From a virus: DNA of 64,000 nucleotides. A program made the position numbers and the translations under genes. The stretch is from positions 1-64,000 of the IMG/VR virus record IMGVR_UViG_3300031730_000003. The stretch is one strand, 5' to 3'. Shown piece after piece: positions 26,564 through 34,607 of this stretch. The notes under the pieces were generated by a model. That model searched no databases. It saw only the letters and a list, made by a program, of their open reading frames with translations, and had not been told where the DNA came from. Position 1 is the first letter of the stretch; each line of letters starts with the position of its first letter.

Positions 26564-28870
26564 GTGCCGGTCGACCGAGTGCCTGTGGAACTGGTCGTGC
26601 GCGGCCAGGCCGGTGGTGACGACTCGGTTCGCGTGCTCCAGGGTCTGCTCCGCAGCGTCGTGCGCTGCAACGCGCTGGGCCCGGATTTCCTCGATGTAGA
26701 GCCGCCAGGCCTCGATCTGCTCCTGGATCGTGGCGATGCGCTCGCGGCTGGCGTTTTCGGCCTTCTTGGCCTCCATGTTCATCTGGATTTCGAGCATGCG
26801 CAGCTGCATTTCGGCGCTGGCCTGGGCGGCTTTGCGCTGGCTCTCGGCTTCCTTCTGCTGGATCGCTGCCATCTTGGCGGGATCCGGCTGCGGACCCTGC
26901 TGCGGCGGCGCGAACGAGCTCTGGTCGAAGCCGATGCCGATGATGCGCATCACCTTGGACGCGACCCACTTCGGGCTCAGCACGCCGGGCTGCGAGGACG
27001 CCATCTGAAGCAGCCCCACGGCCTGCATGATGCGGTGCACGTGGCTGGGCACGTTCGGGTCGCTGGCGGGCACCAGGGTCTTCGAGGCGAGTTCCTCCGC
27101 CTGCTCCCACTTGCGCGCCGGGTTCTTGGCGAAGCGGCTCAGCGCGCTCGGGTCCTCGATAAACAGTTCGTGAAGTAGCAGGAATTCCTCGGCCTGGGAG
27201 GCGTGCAGGCCTTTGTGCACGGCGCTCATGACCTGCTTTGCCTGCTCGATGCCGACCAGCGCCGAGCCGACGGGGATGTCAGCGCGTCCTTCGCCAATGG
27301 GCACGTCGGCCTCGCCGACCATTTTCTGGGACTTGTCCGCCAGCAGTTCCATGATCTGGACCAGCACTGCCGACGGGTCCTTGTAGGGCAGCGGCAGCAC
27401 GGCATCGCCGATCGGCTTGCCCAAGGTGTCGATTTCCTGGCCCTGGCCGGGATTGACCACCATGTCGGTGTTGACCTGCCGAGCCATGCCCTTGGCGATC
27501 AGGAAGCCCGGGAAGGACGCGAACATGCCGGCGTCGAGCAACATCTGCAGGCAGGCGGTCAGGGCGCGCTGGGCATTCCCCAGGATGTGCAGGTAGCCGT
27601 AGTAATAGAATCCCATGCCGGGCACGAGGCCGTACATGACGTAGCGCTGCCGCGGCGCCATGAGTTCGTCGTCCTCGCGCCAGTTGCGCCTGATTTCGAG
27701 GACCTTGCGGCTGGTCTTGTCGATGGTGATGCGATACGGCAGCGGCAGCGCGGTGCGGTCCCAGCGGTCGGGCGCCTCGGCGTCGCCGCCGTCCCAATCT
27801 TCGCTTTCCTCCTCGTGCTCGAAGCCGACCAGGTCGAGTTCGGTGTAGCATTCGTAGATGGTGTGCGGGATGTCGCGCGGCTCCTGCGAGGTGCCGTCGA
27901 TGCCCTCGGCCGCGTCGATGGTCTGCTTGGCGTCGTTGAATTCCTGCACCGGCTGGGTGAGGTCGACGTTGCGCCAGTGACCGGAGACCTGCAGTCGCTT
28001 GACCACGGGCTGCCGCATTTCGATGCGCTCGGTGATGCGGCCGGCGTCCGACATGGCGGTGCTGTCGGGGCTGATGATGAGGTTGAGGCCCTTCACCCAT
28101 TGGCTGACCGGCCGTTTCTTGATCGGGCAGTGGAAGACCTTGCGGAACTCGGTGCCGGTCGGGCCCAGACTGAACAGCATGCGGCTGTAGTCCTGGTAGT
28201 AGGAGCGATCCACCACCGTGAGGTAGTGGTTCATGTCCTTCTCCAGCGCCTCGGCGATCTCGCTGCGGCCGACGACCGGCGGGGCTGGATCGTCCCCTTC
28301 GATGAGCTCGGGACCGCCATTGTGGCCCGCGCCCGGGGCGCCGGCGGCCGAGTCTGGCGTGATCTGCACCGGCGCCGGCTCGTCATCGCGCACCTTGACG
28401 GGGCCAGCCGCGGGCAGCAGTTCCGGCAGCGCCTTGGACCAGAAGCCGATGGCGGCGTCCATGATCAGCGGGTAGCCGACATTGGCCACCCGGCCGGCGG
28501 AACCGACCTTGGGGCTGGCGTCCTCCAGCTTGACGCCCATAAGTTCGACGACCTTGGCGACGTTGCTTTCCCAGACCGCGCGGGAGGCGATATCCATCTC
28601 GATGCCCTGCAGCAGCCTGGCTGAGATACCGGAAAGGTCGGTCTCGTCCATGTGTTCGGCGAGATTGTCGTCGAAGCTGCCGCGCAGGTGGTTGGGCAGC
28701 GCCGGGTCAGGCACGTCGCGCGGCTTGCTGACGGAGGCCTCGCCTTCCGGGCTGATCGAAATGACACGTTCGGCCTCGCGTTGCGCCTGGATCGGCAAGC
28801 GCTCCCCGACGGTGTTCGGGTCTTCCCGGAGACCGGTGGGGAACGGGATCGCTGCGAGGCCGCCTGACAT
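26504..28870 (-). CDS. Portal protein
   Basis: 788 residues, the length of large podovirus portals. Recognisable features are the early acidic region, a clip/stem-like central part with YYQDYSRMLFSLGPTGTEF and HCPIKKRPVSQWVKGLNL, the helical LGNAQRALTACLQMLLDAG, and GSALVGIEQAKQVMSAVHKG. A long coiled-coil barrel-like C-terminus rich in Gln, Glu and Ala occupies about residues 680-780. It lies between terminase large subunit and the head block. The call rests on these motifs plus position. Confidence 0.8.
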   Translation of the reverse strand: MSGGLAAIPFPTGLREDPNTVGERLPIQAQREAERVISISPEGEASVSKPRDVPDPALPNHLRGSFDDNLAEHMDETDLSGISARLLQGIEMDIASRAVWESNVAKVVELMGVKLEDASPKVGSAGRVANVGYPLIMDAAIGFWSKALPELLPAAGPVKVRDDEPAPVQITPDSAAGAPGAGHNGGPELIEGDDPAPPVVGRSEIAEALEKDMNHYLTVVDRSYYQDYSRMLFSLGPTGTEFRKVFHCPIKKRPVSQWVKGLNLIISPDSTAMSDAGRITERIEMRQPVVKRLQVSGHWRNVDLTQPVQEFNDAKQTIDAAEGIDGTSQEPRDIPHTIYECYTELDLVGFEHEEESEDWDGGDAEAPDRWDRTALPLPYRITIDKTSRKVLEIRRNWREDDELMAPRQRYVMYGLVPGMGFYYYGYLHILGNAQRALTACLQMLLDAGMFASFPGFLIAKGMARQVNTDMVVNPGQGQEIDTLGKPIGDAVLPLPYKDPSAVLVQIMELLADKSQKMVGEADVPIGEGRADIPVGSALVGIEQAKQVMSAVHKGLHASQAEEFLLLHELFIEDPSALSRFAKNPARKWEQAEELASKTLVPASDPNVPSHVHRIMQAVGLLQMASSQPGVLSPKWVASKVMRIIGIGFDQSSFAPPQQGPQPDPAKMAAIQQKEAESQRKAAQASAEMQLRMLEIQMNMEAKKAENASRERIATIQEQIEAWRLYIEEIRAQRVAAHDAAEQTLEHANRVVTTGLAAHDQFHRHSVDRHSAETDRIAAMNPPAPAKPS

Positions 28871-29079
28871 TATCTGACCCTCCTGAACGAGGCGGCTAGA
28901 TGTTTCTCTGCTGCCATTTCTTCGGGGCTTCCTGGTTCAAAGGTGCCCATGCGAATGATGACAGGGGACTCGTCGGGCGCCACTGCCATCCGATGCTTCT
29001 GATTCCGCTCAACCTCGAAAATGACGTCGTGGAGAGGAGCCGGAGAGAGAGGGCGCCGACCTTTAGAATAACGCTCCAT
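28870..29079 (-). CDS. Small protein upstream of portal
   Basis: 69 residues from ATG 29079, which overlaps the preceding stop (ATGA). A basic N-terminus (MERYSKGRRPLSP) is followed by beta and acidic segments (MAVAPDESPVIIRMGTFEPG). Its stop overlaps the portal start by one base. Function unknown. Confidence 0.6.
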   Translation of the reverse strand: MERYSKGRRPLSPAPLHDVIFEVERNQKHRMAVAPDESPVIIRMGTFEPGSPEEMAAEKHLAASFRRVR

Positions 29080-29321
29080 CAGGTTGCCCTTTCCAGAACG
29101 CCGCCCGGAGCCAGCTTGGTCGGCAGGTATTCGTCCAGCCATTGCCGCCAGGCTGCTTTGGATGTCTCTGTCGGCGCATTGTCGGCATTGCCGATCACCA
29201 CGATCAGGTCGAACCTATGCCCCATGCACGCGCCAAAGATTGGCATCACGTGGGCTGGCGCGAACAGTTTGCGCGCCATGGGGAACACCAAAGGGTCGAC
29301 AACGATGCAAACCTCTGCCAT
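29079..29321 (-). CDS. Small alpha/beta protein
   Basis: 80 residues with two hydrophobic strands (VCIVVDPLVF; FDLIVVIGNADNAP) and a C-terminal amphipathic helix (AAWRQWLDEYLPTKL), suggesting a compact alpha/beta fold. Its start abuts the upstream stop. Function unknown. Confidence 0.6.
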   Translation of the reverse strand: MAEVCIVVDPLVFPMARKLFAPAHVMPIFGACMGHRFDLIVVIGNADNAPTETSKAAWRQWLDEYLPTKLAPGGVLERAT

Positions 29322-29665
29322 CAGGTTTCGCCTTCAACGTCGATGAGTTGCGGCTCGCCGCGGGAATCTCTGTCCTGGGGCTGCAGCAGCTGGCCACGGG
29401 TGATCTTCGAGACGTCGAAGCTGACCGGCGCCGGCTCGGGGGCGCGACCCAGCACGTGCTCGCCACACCAGTAGTCGTTTGGGACCTGGACGGGGAAGGT
29501 GTTGATCAGCGGCGTAGGTGGCCGGCCGGCGAGCGTCGGTGGGGCCAGGCCGGTCATGATCGGCACCGGCGGAAAGCGCCGGCACATGCCGCCCCCTTCG
29601 GCGATGCGCACGAAGAAGCGGCAGGAGGCGCACTCGGGAGCGGCGGCGGGCTCGATGTCGGCCAT
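29321..29665 (-). CDS. Cys-rich small protein (probable metal site)
   Basis: 114 residues. The pattern CASCRFF, then GGGMCRRFPP, then WCGEH gives four cysteines and a histidine arranged like a short zinc- or iron-sulphur-binding phage protein. The C-terminal 40 residues are acidic. It shares its Cys-rich character, but not its sequence, with the paralogous pair at 33447 and 45289. Confidence 0.65.
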   Translation of the reverse strand: MADIEPAAAPECASCRFFVRIAEGGGMCRRFPPVPIMTGLAPPTLAGRPPTPLINTFPVQVPNDYWCGEHVLGRAPEPAPVSFDVSKITRGQLLQPQDRDSRGEPQLIDVEGET

Positions 29666-29687
29666 GCTCTGGTTTTTCCTTTGTGGC

Positions 29688-30434
29688 TCAGAACGACGAA
29701 AGCGGCGTTCGGGCCCAATTATTCGGGCCGGTGCACACGTAGAAATAGTTCACATCCCACGTGATGTCGCCGGCAGATCCAGGAGACGTCGATGTCGCGG
29801 GCGGCACTGCGGATATGTTGAATTGCACCAGGCTTGAGACGCGATCGACCTCGACTGCGAACTGAGCCGCCCCGCCGATCAGCATGGCCAGTTTGTTGAG
29901 AGCGCGGTCGTAAGTCAGAAAGTCGGTCGCATCGAAAGCGATGATAGGATCGCCGGCAGAAATAACGATGTAAAAATTGTCATCTATCTCAAACTCCGGG
30001 GCCACCACGCGGTCACGGGTAGCAATCGGCACACCGATGACGTTGGTCCCGTCGCAGTAGGTCCAGTACCAGAACCCGTCCGCCGGCAGCGTGATCGTGG
30101 TGCCAGCGCCAGTGGTCAGTACGACGCTGCTGCTGTCGCTCGTGGCATTGGCGAACAGGCCCAGCTTCGGCACGCTCGGTACCGTCACCGTGCAGGTGCC
30201 ACCCGGCGTGCCGGTGAACTTGATGATCTGATTGCGCGCCTGGTCGGCCGCGCCATTGGCCGTGGTCAGGCTCTGCGTCAGGCCCGTCAGCGCCACGCTG
30301 GACAGCCCGGTGATTGCCGCCTCGATCAGCGTCATGTCGGCATTCAGGATGCCGCCCCAGACATTCCGCACCGCCGGATTTCCCGGAACCGGCTCGCCCA
30401 GCCGCAGCGAAGTCGTGTAATTCGTGCCAGACAT
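29688..30434 (-). CDS. Short tail-fibre-like structural protein
   Basis: 248 residues. The N-terminus (SLRLGEPVPGNPAVRNVWGG and following NADMTLIEAAITG) is typical of the virion-attachment end of phage fibre proteins. The central part is beta-rich, and the C-terminus ends VNYFYVCTGPNNWARTPLS, a widely seen fibre ending. It lies between terminase and the portal block, away from the other tail genes. Confidence 0.65.
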   Translation of the reverse strand: MSGTNYTTSLRLGEPVPGNPAVRNVWGGILNADMTLIEAAITGLSSVALTGLTQSLTTANGAADQARNQIIKFTGTPGGTCTVTVPSVPKLGLFANATSDSSSVVLTTGAGTTITLPADGFWYWTYCDGTNVIGVPIATRDRVVAPEFEIDDNFYIVISAGDPIIAFDATDFLTYDRALNKLAMLIGGAAQFAVEVDRVSSLVQFNISAVPPATSTSPGSAGDITWDVNYFYVCTGPNNWARTPLSSF

Positions 30435-30443
30435 GGCGCTTTC

Positions 30444-31994
30444 CTAGACGTTGTACAGAGGCTTTCTCACGCCACGGTAACGCTTCCGCTCCTGATCTTC
30501 AAACTCAACCTCCTCGCGGAGCAGGGCCTGCCCGTTGTCGCGCAGGAACCGGATGGCCTGTGAGACCGTGTCGGTCAGGTCGTCGTGGCGCGCTTTCGGG
30601 AAGGTCGACACCTCCTCGATGACCATGTCCGCGAACTCGCGGTCCGGCGCCCAGATCAGGCCCTCGGCAAAGATCGCATCCGTCGAGCGTAGTCGGCCGA
30701 CCTTGTCCCCCTTCGGGATGATGGTCAGCGTCCGCCAGTCCCGCCGGCCGAAGATGCGCACGATCTCACTCGCCACGTGCGCACCGGAGGCCTTGTCCTC
30801 GATCAGCAGGTGGTCGACCTTGTGCTCGCGGCATAGCGCGCCGATCTCCTGCGTCGTCTCGTGCGTCGTCGCCCGGCCCCGCCAGGCGAACTTGAGCATG
30901 AAGTTCAGCCGGTCACCCCGCATGAAGGCGCCCCAGATCGTCATGGCGTTGTAGCTGTTGCGGGCGATGTCGGCTCCCGAGTTGGCGAGGTCGCAGGAGG
31001 CAACGATGAAGTTGAAGTCGGGGAAGGCCGGCTGGTCCCACAGCCGCCACCACTCGGACTTGATGATGCCGCCGCCGCGGGGGCTCGGGATCTGCTGGAA
31101 CTGCGACGCCACGGCGAATGGACCCATGGTGCGCTCCTCGCGCGCCACGGTGACCTCTGGGAAGCGGGCATCCCAATAGAGCTCGCCATCTTCCGTGCGG
31201 GGATCCTCCCAGCCGATCTCGGTCGTGCAGTGCCGGTCGGGGTCATAGCGCATGGGGATGCAGAGGTGCACCCAGCCATCGGGGTTGGCCAGGATGGCGC
31301 CGCTGATGTCGTCGCTGTGGACGCGCTGCATGATGACGATGAAGACCGACTTGACCGGATCGTTCACGCGGGTCGGGATGACCTCGTTCCACCACTGCAA
31401 GGCGGTCTCGCGGACCAGTTGAGAGTCGGCGGACTGGATACTGTGCGGATCGTCAATGAGCAGGTAGTCGCCGCGCTCGCCGGTGGCCATGCCGGTGACC
31501 GACGATGCGATGCGCCAGCCCATTGAAAGGGTGTCGAATCTTTCAGAGCTATCGATCTTCGGGTTGACCTGGACGATGTGGCCCCAGAGGCGCTGGTATT
31601 CGGCGCTGCCGATGATGGTGCGGCAGCGGCGCAGGTCGCGAATCGTTAGCGTTTCAGAATATGCGAAGGTCAGGAAGCGGTGGTCCGGCCGCTCTTTCGG
31701 GCCCCAGAGCCACGCCGGGAAGAACACGCTCACGATCAGGCTCTTGGCCGCGCCCGGCGGCACGTTGATGAGCAGGCGCGTGATGCGTCCGTCGACGGTG
31801 GCTTCGAGGTGCTCGCACAGGGCCTCGATGTGCCAGCCTTCGACGAACTCGCGGCCGGGCTCAAGCAGGGACCAGAAGTGGCGGATGAAATCGAGCAGGC
31901 TGCGCCTTTGTGCCTCGCGCAGCAGTTCGTCACGCAGCCCGGTCATGTCCTGGCCAGCGATGGCCTGCGCGAGAACGGCGAGATCGGTGCTCAT
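30444..31994 (-). CDS. Terminase large subunit
   Basis: 516 residues. The ATPase domain has Walker A INVPPGAAKS (Lys84, Ser85) and Walker B DYLLIDDP (Asp181, Asp182). The RNase H-like nuclease domain has Asp335 in VASCDLANSG, Glu399/Asp400 in LLIEDKASG and His470-Asp471-Asp472 in KARHDDLTD. Together these drive DNA translocation into the prohead and cleavage of concatemers. Length is normal. The likely small subunit is encoded about 6 kb away at 38106, unusually far. Confidence 0.92.
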   Translation of the reverse strand: MSTDLAVLAQAIAGQDMTGLRDELLREAQRRSLLDFIRHFWSLLEPGREFVEGWHIEALCEHLEATVDGRITRLLINVPPGAAKSLIVSVFFPAWLWGPKERPDHRFLTFAYSETLTIRDLRRCRTIIGSAEYQRLWGHIVQVNPKIDSSERFDTLSMGWRIASSVTGMATGERGDYLLIDDPHSIQSADSQLVRETALQWWNEVIPTRVNDPVKSVFIVIMQRVHSDDISGAILANPDGWVHLCIPMRYDPDRHCTTEIGWEDPRTEDGELYWDARFPEVTVAREERTMGPFAVASQFQQIPSPRGGGIIKSEWWRLWDQPAFPDFNFIVASCDLANSGADIARNSYNAMTIWGAFMRGDRLNFMLKFAWRGRATTHETTQEIGALCREHKVDHLLIEDKASGAHVASEIVRIFGRRDWRTLTIIPKGDKVGRLRSTDAIFAEGLIWAPDREFADMVIEEVSTFPKARHDDLTDTVSQAIRFLRDNGQALLREEVEFEDQERKRYRGVRKPLYNV

Positions 31995-32147
31995 GCTCTA
32001 TCCTCGCCCGCCGCGGCTCTGGACTTCAAGGTCCCCTCGGCCCCGCGAACGAATCGCAGCCGGGCCTTGGGGCGGTAGCGGTTTGTCCTGGCTCTCGCGC
32101 AAAGATGCCGATTCGATGTGCCAAGGCCATGGGGCCGCTGCCGGTGG

Positions 32148-32327
32148 TTACCTGAGAGGCACGTATGCCTTGCGTACATGAATTTGGCAGTACGGCCTGC
32201 CGTCGGCGCTTTCGGCTCCGCAGAACCTGAAGCTCGGGGTGCCCGGCTCGCCGAACGGCCACTGGCCGGGCCGCTTCACGACGGCGGGCTGCGGCGGCCG
32301 GGGCGGGGGCTTCGGCGTCTTGGCCAT
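32148..32327 (-). CDS. GcrA C-terminal-domain-like small protein
   Basis: 59 residues from ATG 32327. After a Pro-rich basic N-terminus, the rest matches the C-terminal sigma-interacting part of GcrA: WPFGEPGTPSFRFCG, then GRPYCQIHVRKAYVP. The alphaproteobacterial pattern is roughly C-x-W-P-I-G-D-P, F-x-F-C-G, P-Y-C-x-x-H, A-Y-x-P. The first Cys is replaced here and the N-terminal DNA-binding helix-turn-helix of GcrA is absent. GcrA is a cell-cycle activator that binds housekeeping sigma through this domain. A stand-alone copy could sequester sigma or redirect polymerase. Gap 31995-32147 holds no convincing gene. Confidence 0.7.
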   Translation of the reverse strand: MAKTPKPPPRPPQPAVVKRPGQWPFGEPGTPSFRFCGAESADGRPYCQIHVRKAYVPLR

Positions 32328-32351
32328 GACCTCTGCTCCGGCCTGCACGAG

Positions 32352-32588
32352 CTAGTCCGCGGCGTCGCGGGCCGGCGTGACCGGCTCGACGACGACGGGC
32401 TTGCGGGGCTTGGACTCGGCGCGCAGGGCAACGCAGGTCACGGTCGCCTTGGCGCTGGTGATGTCGTGCGCGGTCATGGCGGCCTCGAAGTCGACCAGGA
32501 GGGGATCGAGCTTGGCGATTAGGCGGGACTGCTCGCGCTTGTCGTCGGTTGCGGGGATGGTGATGGCGATGCGGATTTCGGAGGGCAT
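32352..32588 (-). CDS. Small hypothetical protein
   Basis: 78 residues: a strand (IRIAITIPATDDK), a long helix (SRLIAKLDPLLVDFEAAMTA), then a strand and a Pro-rich tail. It belongs to the accessory block between terminase and the Tad1-like gene. Function unknown. Confidence 0.6.
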   Translation of the reverse strand: MPSEIRIAITIPATDDKREQSRLIAKLDPLLVDFEAAMTAHDITSAKATVTCVALRAESKPRKPVVVEPVTPARDAAD

Positions 32589-32632
32589 GTTGGGCCTTTC
32601 GGTGTTCAGACGGTGTGGGTGCCTTCGACGCC

Positions 32633-33001
32633 TCAGCGCATGCGGGCGAGGGTGCGCTGCTGCAGCCAGTGCATCACCTCCTCGATATGCGTCAGGGCGC
32701 AGGCATTTTCCTTGCAGGAGAACGGTCCATTCTGAAAGGACCGCAGCCGGTCTGCGACGATGGCGAGGAGGACTTCCTGCGTGACGCCATTCACGCCAGC
32801 CTCTGGTATCGTCCCGTTTTGGAACAGGACGACAAGCGGTTCGCCTTGCAGATCGTCGACATCGGATGGATTGGTGGAGACGTCGAAGCCGCCAACCACG
32901 TAGCGGTGGTTCGCACCGCCGGCTCCAGGCTGATCAGTGGCTTCGATGGTGAGTTTGTCATTCGCCGGGTTGACGATGTGCTCGGTTAGGGCGCGGGGCA
33001 T
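32633..33001 (-). CDS. Tad1-like anti-defence protein (candidate)
   Basis: 122 residues from ATG 33001, preceded by AAGGAA. The C-terminal part follows a phage family pattern: LFQNGTIPEAGVNGVTQEVL, LLAIVADRLRSFQNGPF, CKENACALTHIEE, WLQQRTLARMR. Tad1 proteins bind and hide the gcADPR signal of Thoeris and, in some cases, CBASS cyclic trinucleotides. Residues I recall as lining the Tad1 pocket (Phe82, Asn92, Arg109, Arg113 in cbTad1) have equivalents here at identical spacing: Phe89, Asn99, Arg116, Arg120. The N-terminus is a short beta region as expected. Identification rests on this spacing and motif; no search was run. Neighbours are other accessory genes. Confidence 0.55.
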   Translation of the reverse strand: MPRALTEHIVNPANDKLTIEATDQPGAGGANHRYVVGGFDVSTNPSDVDDLQGEPLVVLFQNGTIPEAGVNGVTQEVLLAIVADRLRSFQNGPFSCKENACALTHIEEVMHWLQQRTLARMR

Positions 33002-33011
33002 GGCGTTTCCT

Positions 33012-33146
33012 TCAGGGTTGGTGGGGCAGGCGCCCCGGGCGTTGGGCACGATCCTGGCGCGCGTTCCAGCGGTGGATCGCGACCAGCATGAGGATGGCGA
33101 GCACCGGCATGAGCACCAGGCCGGCCACGATGGCGGTGTCGGTCAC
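33012..33146 (-). CDS. Small membrane protein
   Basis: 44 residues from GTG 33146 (GTGA overlap with the preceding short gene). One membrane helix (AIVAGLVLMPVLAILMLVAI) is followed by a basic tail. Position 10 bases before the Tad1-like start suggests coupled translation. Short, so moderate confidence. Confidence 0.5.
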   Translation of the reverse strand: MTDTAIVAGLVLMPVLAILMLVAIHRWNARQDRAQRPGRLPHQP

Positions 33147-33235
33147 GGCCGGCCGAACACGAAGCGCCGGCGCGCGGGCGACGTCGGGCTCGACCAGGCA
33201 GTGAAGACGAGCGCGAGGAGGGCACGGCGGGTCAT
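33143..33235 (-). CDS. Very short basic/hydrophobic peptide gene
   Basis: 30 residues with a hydrophobic N-terminus (ALLALVFTAW) and a basic end. Both ends are in stop-start overlaps (ATGA at 33235, GTGA at 33146), which is the main evidence that this small frame is translated in the operon. Confidence 0.4.
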   Translation of the reverse strand: MTRRALLALVFTAWSSPTSPARRRFVFGRP

Positions 33236-33450
33236 GCCTTTACCACCCAGCGCTCGAACTCGTCAGGTTGCCCGCGGTTGACGACCTCGACTGTCGCGCA
33301 GCGGCGAAGGTCGTCCCGCATCACGGAACCGCCACGCAGGAAAGCATGGACCACGCGCTGCTGGGCAGTCATGAAGGCGAGCGCGCCAGCGGCATCGAAT
33401 GGCGGGTTGATGCGCACCTCGCTGTAGCCGGCGATCTGCTGCGTGATCAT
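33232..33450 (-). CDS. Small hypothetical protein
   Basis: 72 residues from ATG 33450, overlapping the upstream stop (ATGA). A beta N-terminus (YSEVRINPPFDAAG) is followed by a helix (ALAFMTAQQRVVHAFLRG) and a basic C-terminus. Function unknown; operon member. Confidence 0.55.
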   Translation of the reverse strand: MITQQIAGYSEVRINPPFDAAGALAFMTAQQRVVHAFLRGGSVMRDDLRRCATVEVVNRGQPDEFERWVVKA

Positions 33451-33695
33451 GCCTTCGCCTCCCAAAGCGAGCCCTTTGGCCCGCACATGCCGAGGTGGGT
33501 CTGGCGCTGCACGGCGCAGCGATGGATGCCTCGCTGGAGCTCCTCGCCGGTGACCAAGTCGTAGACCGGCCCGTTGAGTTGCGGCGCGGTGCAGTAGTGC
33601 TCGATGCCGGATCCCAGGCTGCTGCGCACCGGCACGACCTGCTGCACGGAGTTGCACCAGCGGCAGTTGATGCAAAAGGGAGGCCTGTCGCTCAC
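33447..33695 (-). CDS. Cys-rich protein, paralogue of the one at 45289
   Basis: 82 residues: CINCRWC, YCTAPQ, YDLVTGEEL, RCAVQRQ and MCGPKGSLW. The same ordered motifs occur in the plus-strand protein at 45289 (CWDCKW, CRAPQ, DLVTGLPV, FCANQRQ, LCGPEGKWW). Cys spacing suggests a small zinc-binding domain. Two divergent copies in opposite operons of one phage imply that the function is used twice or under different control. Confidence 0.65.
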   Translation of the reverse strand: MSDRPPFCINCRWCNSVQQVVPVRSSLGSGIEHYCTAPQLNGPVYDLVTGEELQRGIHRCAVQRQTHLGMCGPKGSLWEAKA

Positions 33696-34237
33696 CGGGG
33701 CAGCGCGCCTTGCGGCGTGAATGGCCAGAGCTTCGGTGGGAAAAGCGGGTCGAACCCGATGACATCTGAAGCCTTCGCAGCGAGCACGGGGTTCAACTGC
33801 TCGACCTGGATCTCGCCAGCGCCCCCCTCAGTGTGCACCATGGCCAACCGCACCGCCTCCTTGGCGCTTGCACCCGCGGCCAGGGCACCGAGCATGAACG
33901 CCTCGGCGGCGCCGAGCACGTGGTACGGCGCTTGTAATGCGAAGGGCAGCCACTCCTCGTCGTAGCGTGTCACGCCGCCGTCGGCATGGACAATCAGCGC
34001 CTGGAAGCCATCGCCGGCCTTGACCGCCTCGCGCTCGCCTTTCCCGCCGGCTTCCAGCCATTCATGGAACCTCGCGATCACACCGGAAGCACCAGCGCAG
34101 ACGACCAGCGCGCCAGCCATCAGCGGGGAGTTCAAGCGCCTGATCTTCTTGTTGTGGCCGGTTATGACGCGGCCGCCGGCGCCCCAGGTCGCACTATCGG
34201 CGGCCACCACTCCGTCTCGATACGCCACCAGCGTCAT
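33692..34237 (-). CDS. HslV-like Ntn-hydrolase protease
   Basis: 181 residues from ATG 34237 behind GGAGG; an in-frame extension upstream would cross a terminator and was rejected. Thr2 follows the initiator Met, ready to become an N-terminal nucleophile, and TLVAYRDGVVAADS, NKKIRRLN and ALVVCAGASG mirror the start of HslV (conserved Asp14 and Lys31 equivalents). GASAKEAVRLAMVH matches the C-terminal helix. HslV normally works with the HslU ATPase, and no such gene is present here, so the host ATPase, autonomous activity or capsid-linked use is possible. Members of this family occur in phages. Confidence 0.75.
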   Translation of the reverse strand: MTLVAYRDGVVAADSATWGAGGRVITGHNKKIRRLNSPLMAGALVVCAGASGVIARFHEWLEAGGKGEREAVKAGDGFQALIVHADGGVTRYDEEWLPFALQAPYHVLGAAEAFMLGALAAGASAKEAVRLAMVHTEGGAGEIQVEQLNPVLAAKASDVIGFDPLFPPKLWPFTPQGALPR

Positions 34238-34300
34238 GCCTGCCTCCACCAATTGCTGTGGAAACTTACGCGCAAAAGTTGACAGCCGCAAGCCGTGCGC

Positions 34301-34342
34301 AAAGAAAAACCCCCGGCGCGGATTGAACCACGGCCCCGGGGG
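34301..34342 (-). terminator. Rho-independent terminator upstream of the HslV-like gene
   Basis: On the minus strand CCCCCGG (34342-34336) pairs with CCGGGGG (34316-34310), followed by TTTTTCTTT (34309-34301). It ends transcripts of the 34.4-36.5 kb genes, so the HslV-like gene and its followers need their own promoter between 34237 and 34300. Confidence 0.75.
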
Positions 34343-34427
34343 CTGCCAAGCGGCAAAGTCTGATAGATGAGGAAACATGCGCCGTTCACACGACCGCGAG
34401 CACTCAGCGCCGTGCCGGCGTGGCGCG

Positions 34428-34607
34428 TCAAGCAGTTTGCGTGGCGTCGCCCTTCTTCCCCTTGGTGCCCTTGTCGTCGGGGGCCGGCGCCGCGGCAGCT
34501 TCGAGGGCAGCAACGCGCGCTTCGAGCGCAGCGACATGCTCGTGCACCCAGACTGCCACGGCCTGCACGCCATGGTCAGCAAACTCTGGCAGTTCGATTC
34601 CCGGCAT
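34428..34607 (-). CDS. Small coiled-coil protein
   Basis: 59 residues; ATG 34607 preceded by AGGAGA. An N-terminal acidic segment, then a helix (VAVWVHEHVAALEARVAALE) and a Lys-rich tail. It overlaps the HTH gene by 32 bases and ends before the terminator. Function unknown. Confidence 0.55.
   Translation of the reverse strand: MPGIELPEFADHGVQAVAVWVHEHVAALEARVAALEAAAAPAPDDKGTKGKKGDATQTA

Noticed and set aside
31995-32147. Short minus frames between terminase and the GcrA-like gene
   Set aside because: About 34 codons at most, without ribosome site or stop-start overlap.
34238-34371. In-frame N-terminal extension of the HslV-like gene
   Set aside because: It would run through the strong terminator at 34301-34342 and would hide the Thr2 nucleophile.
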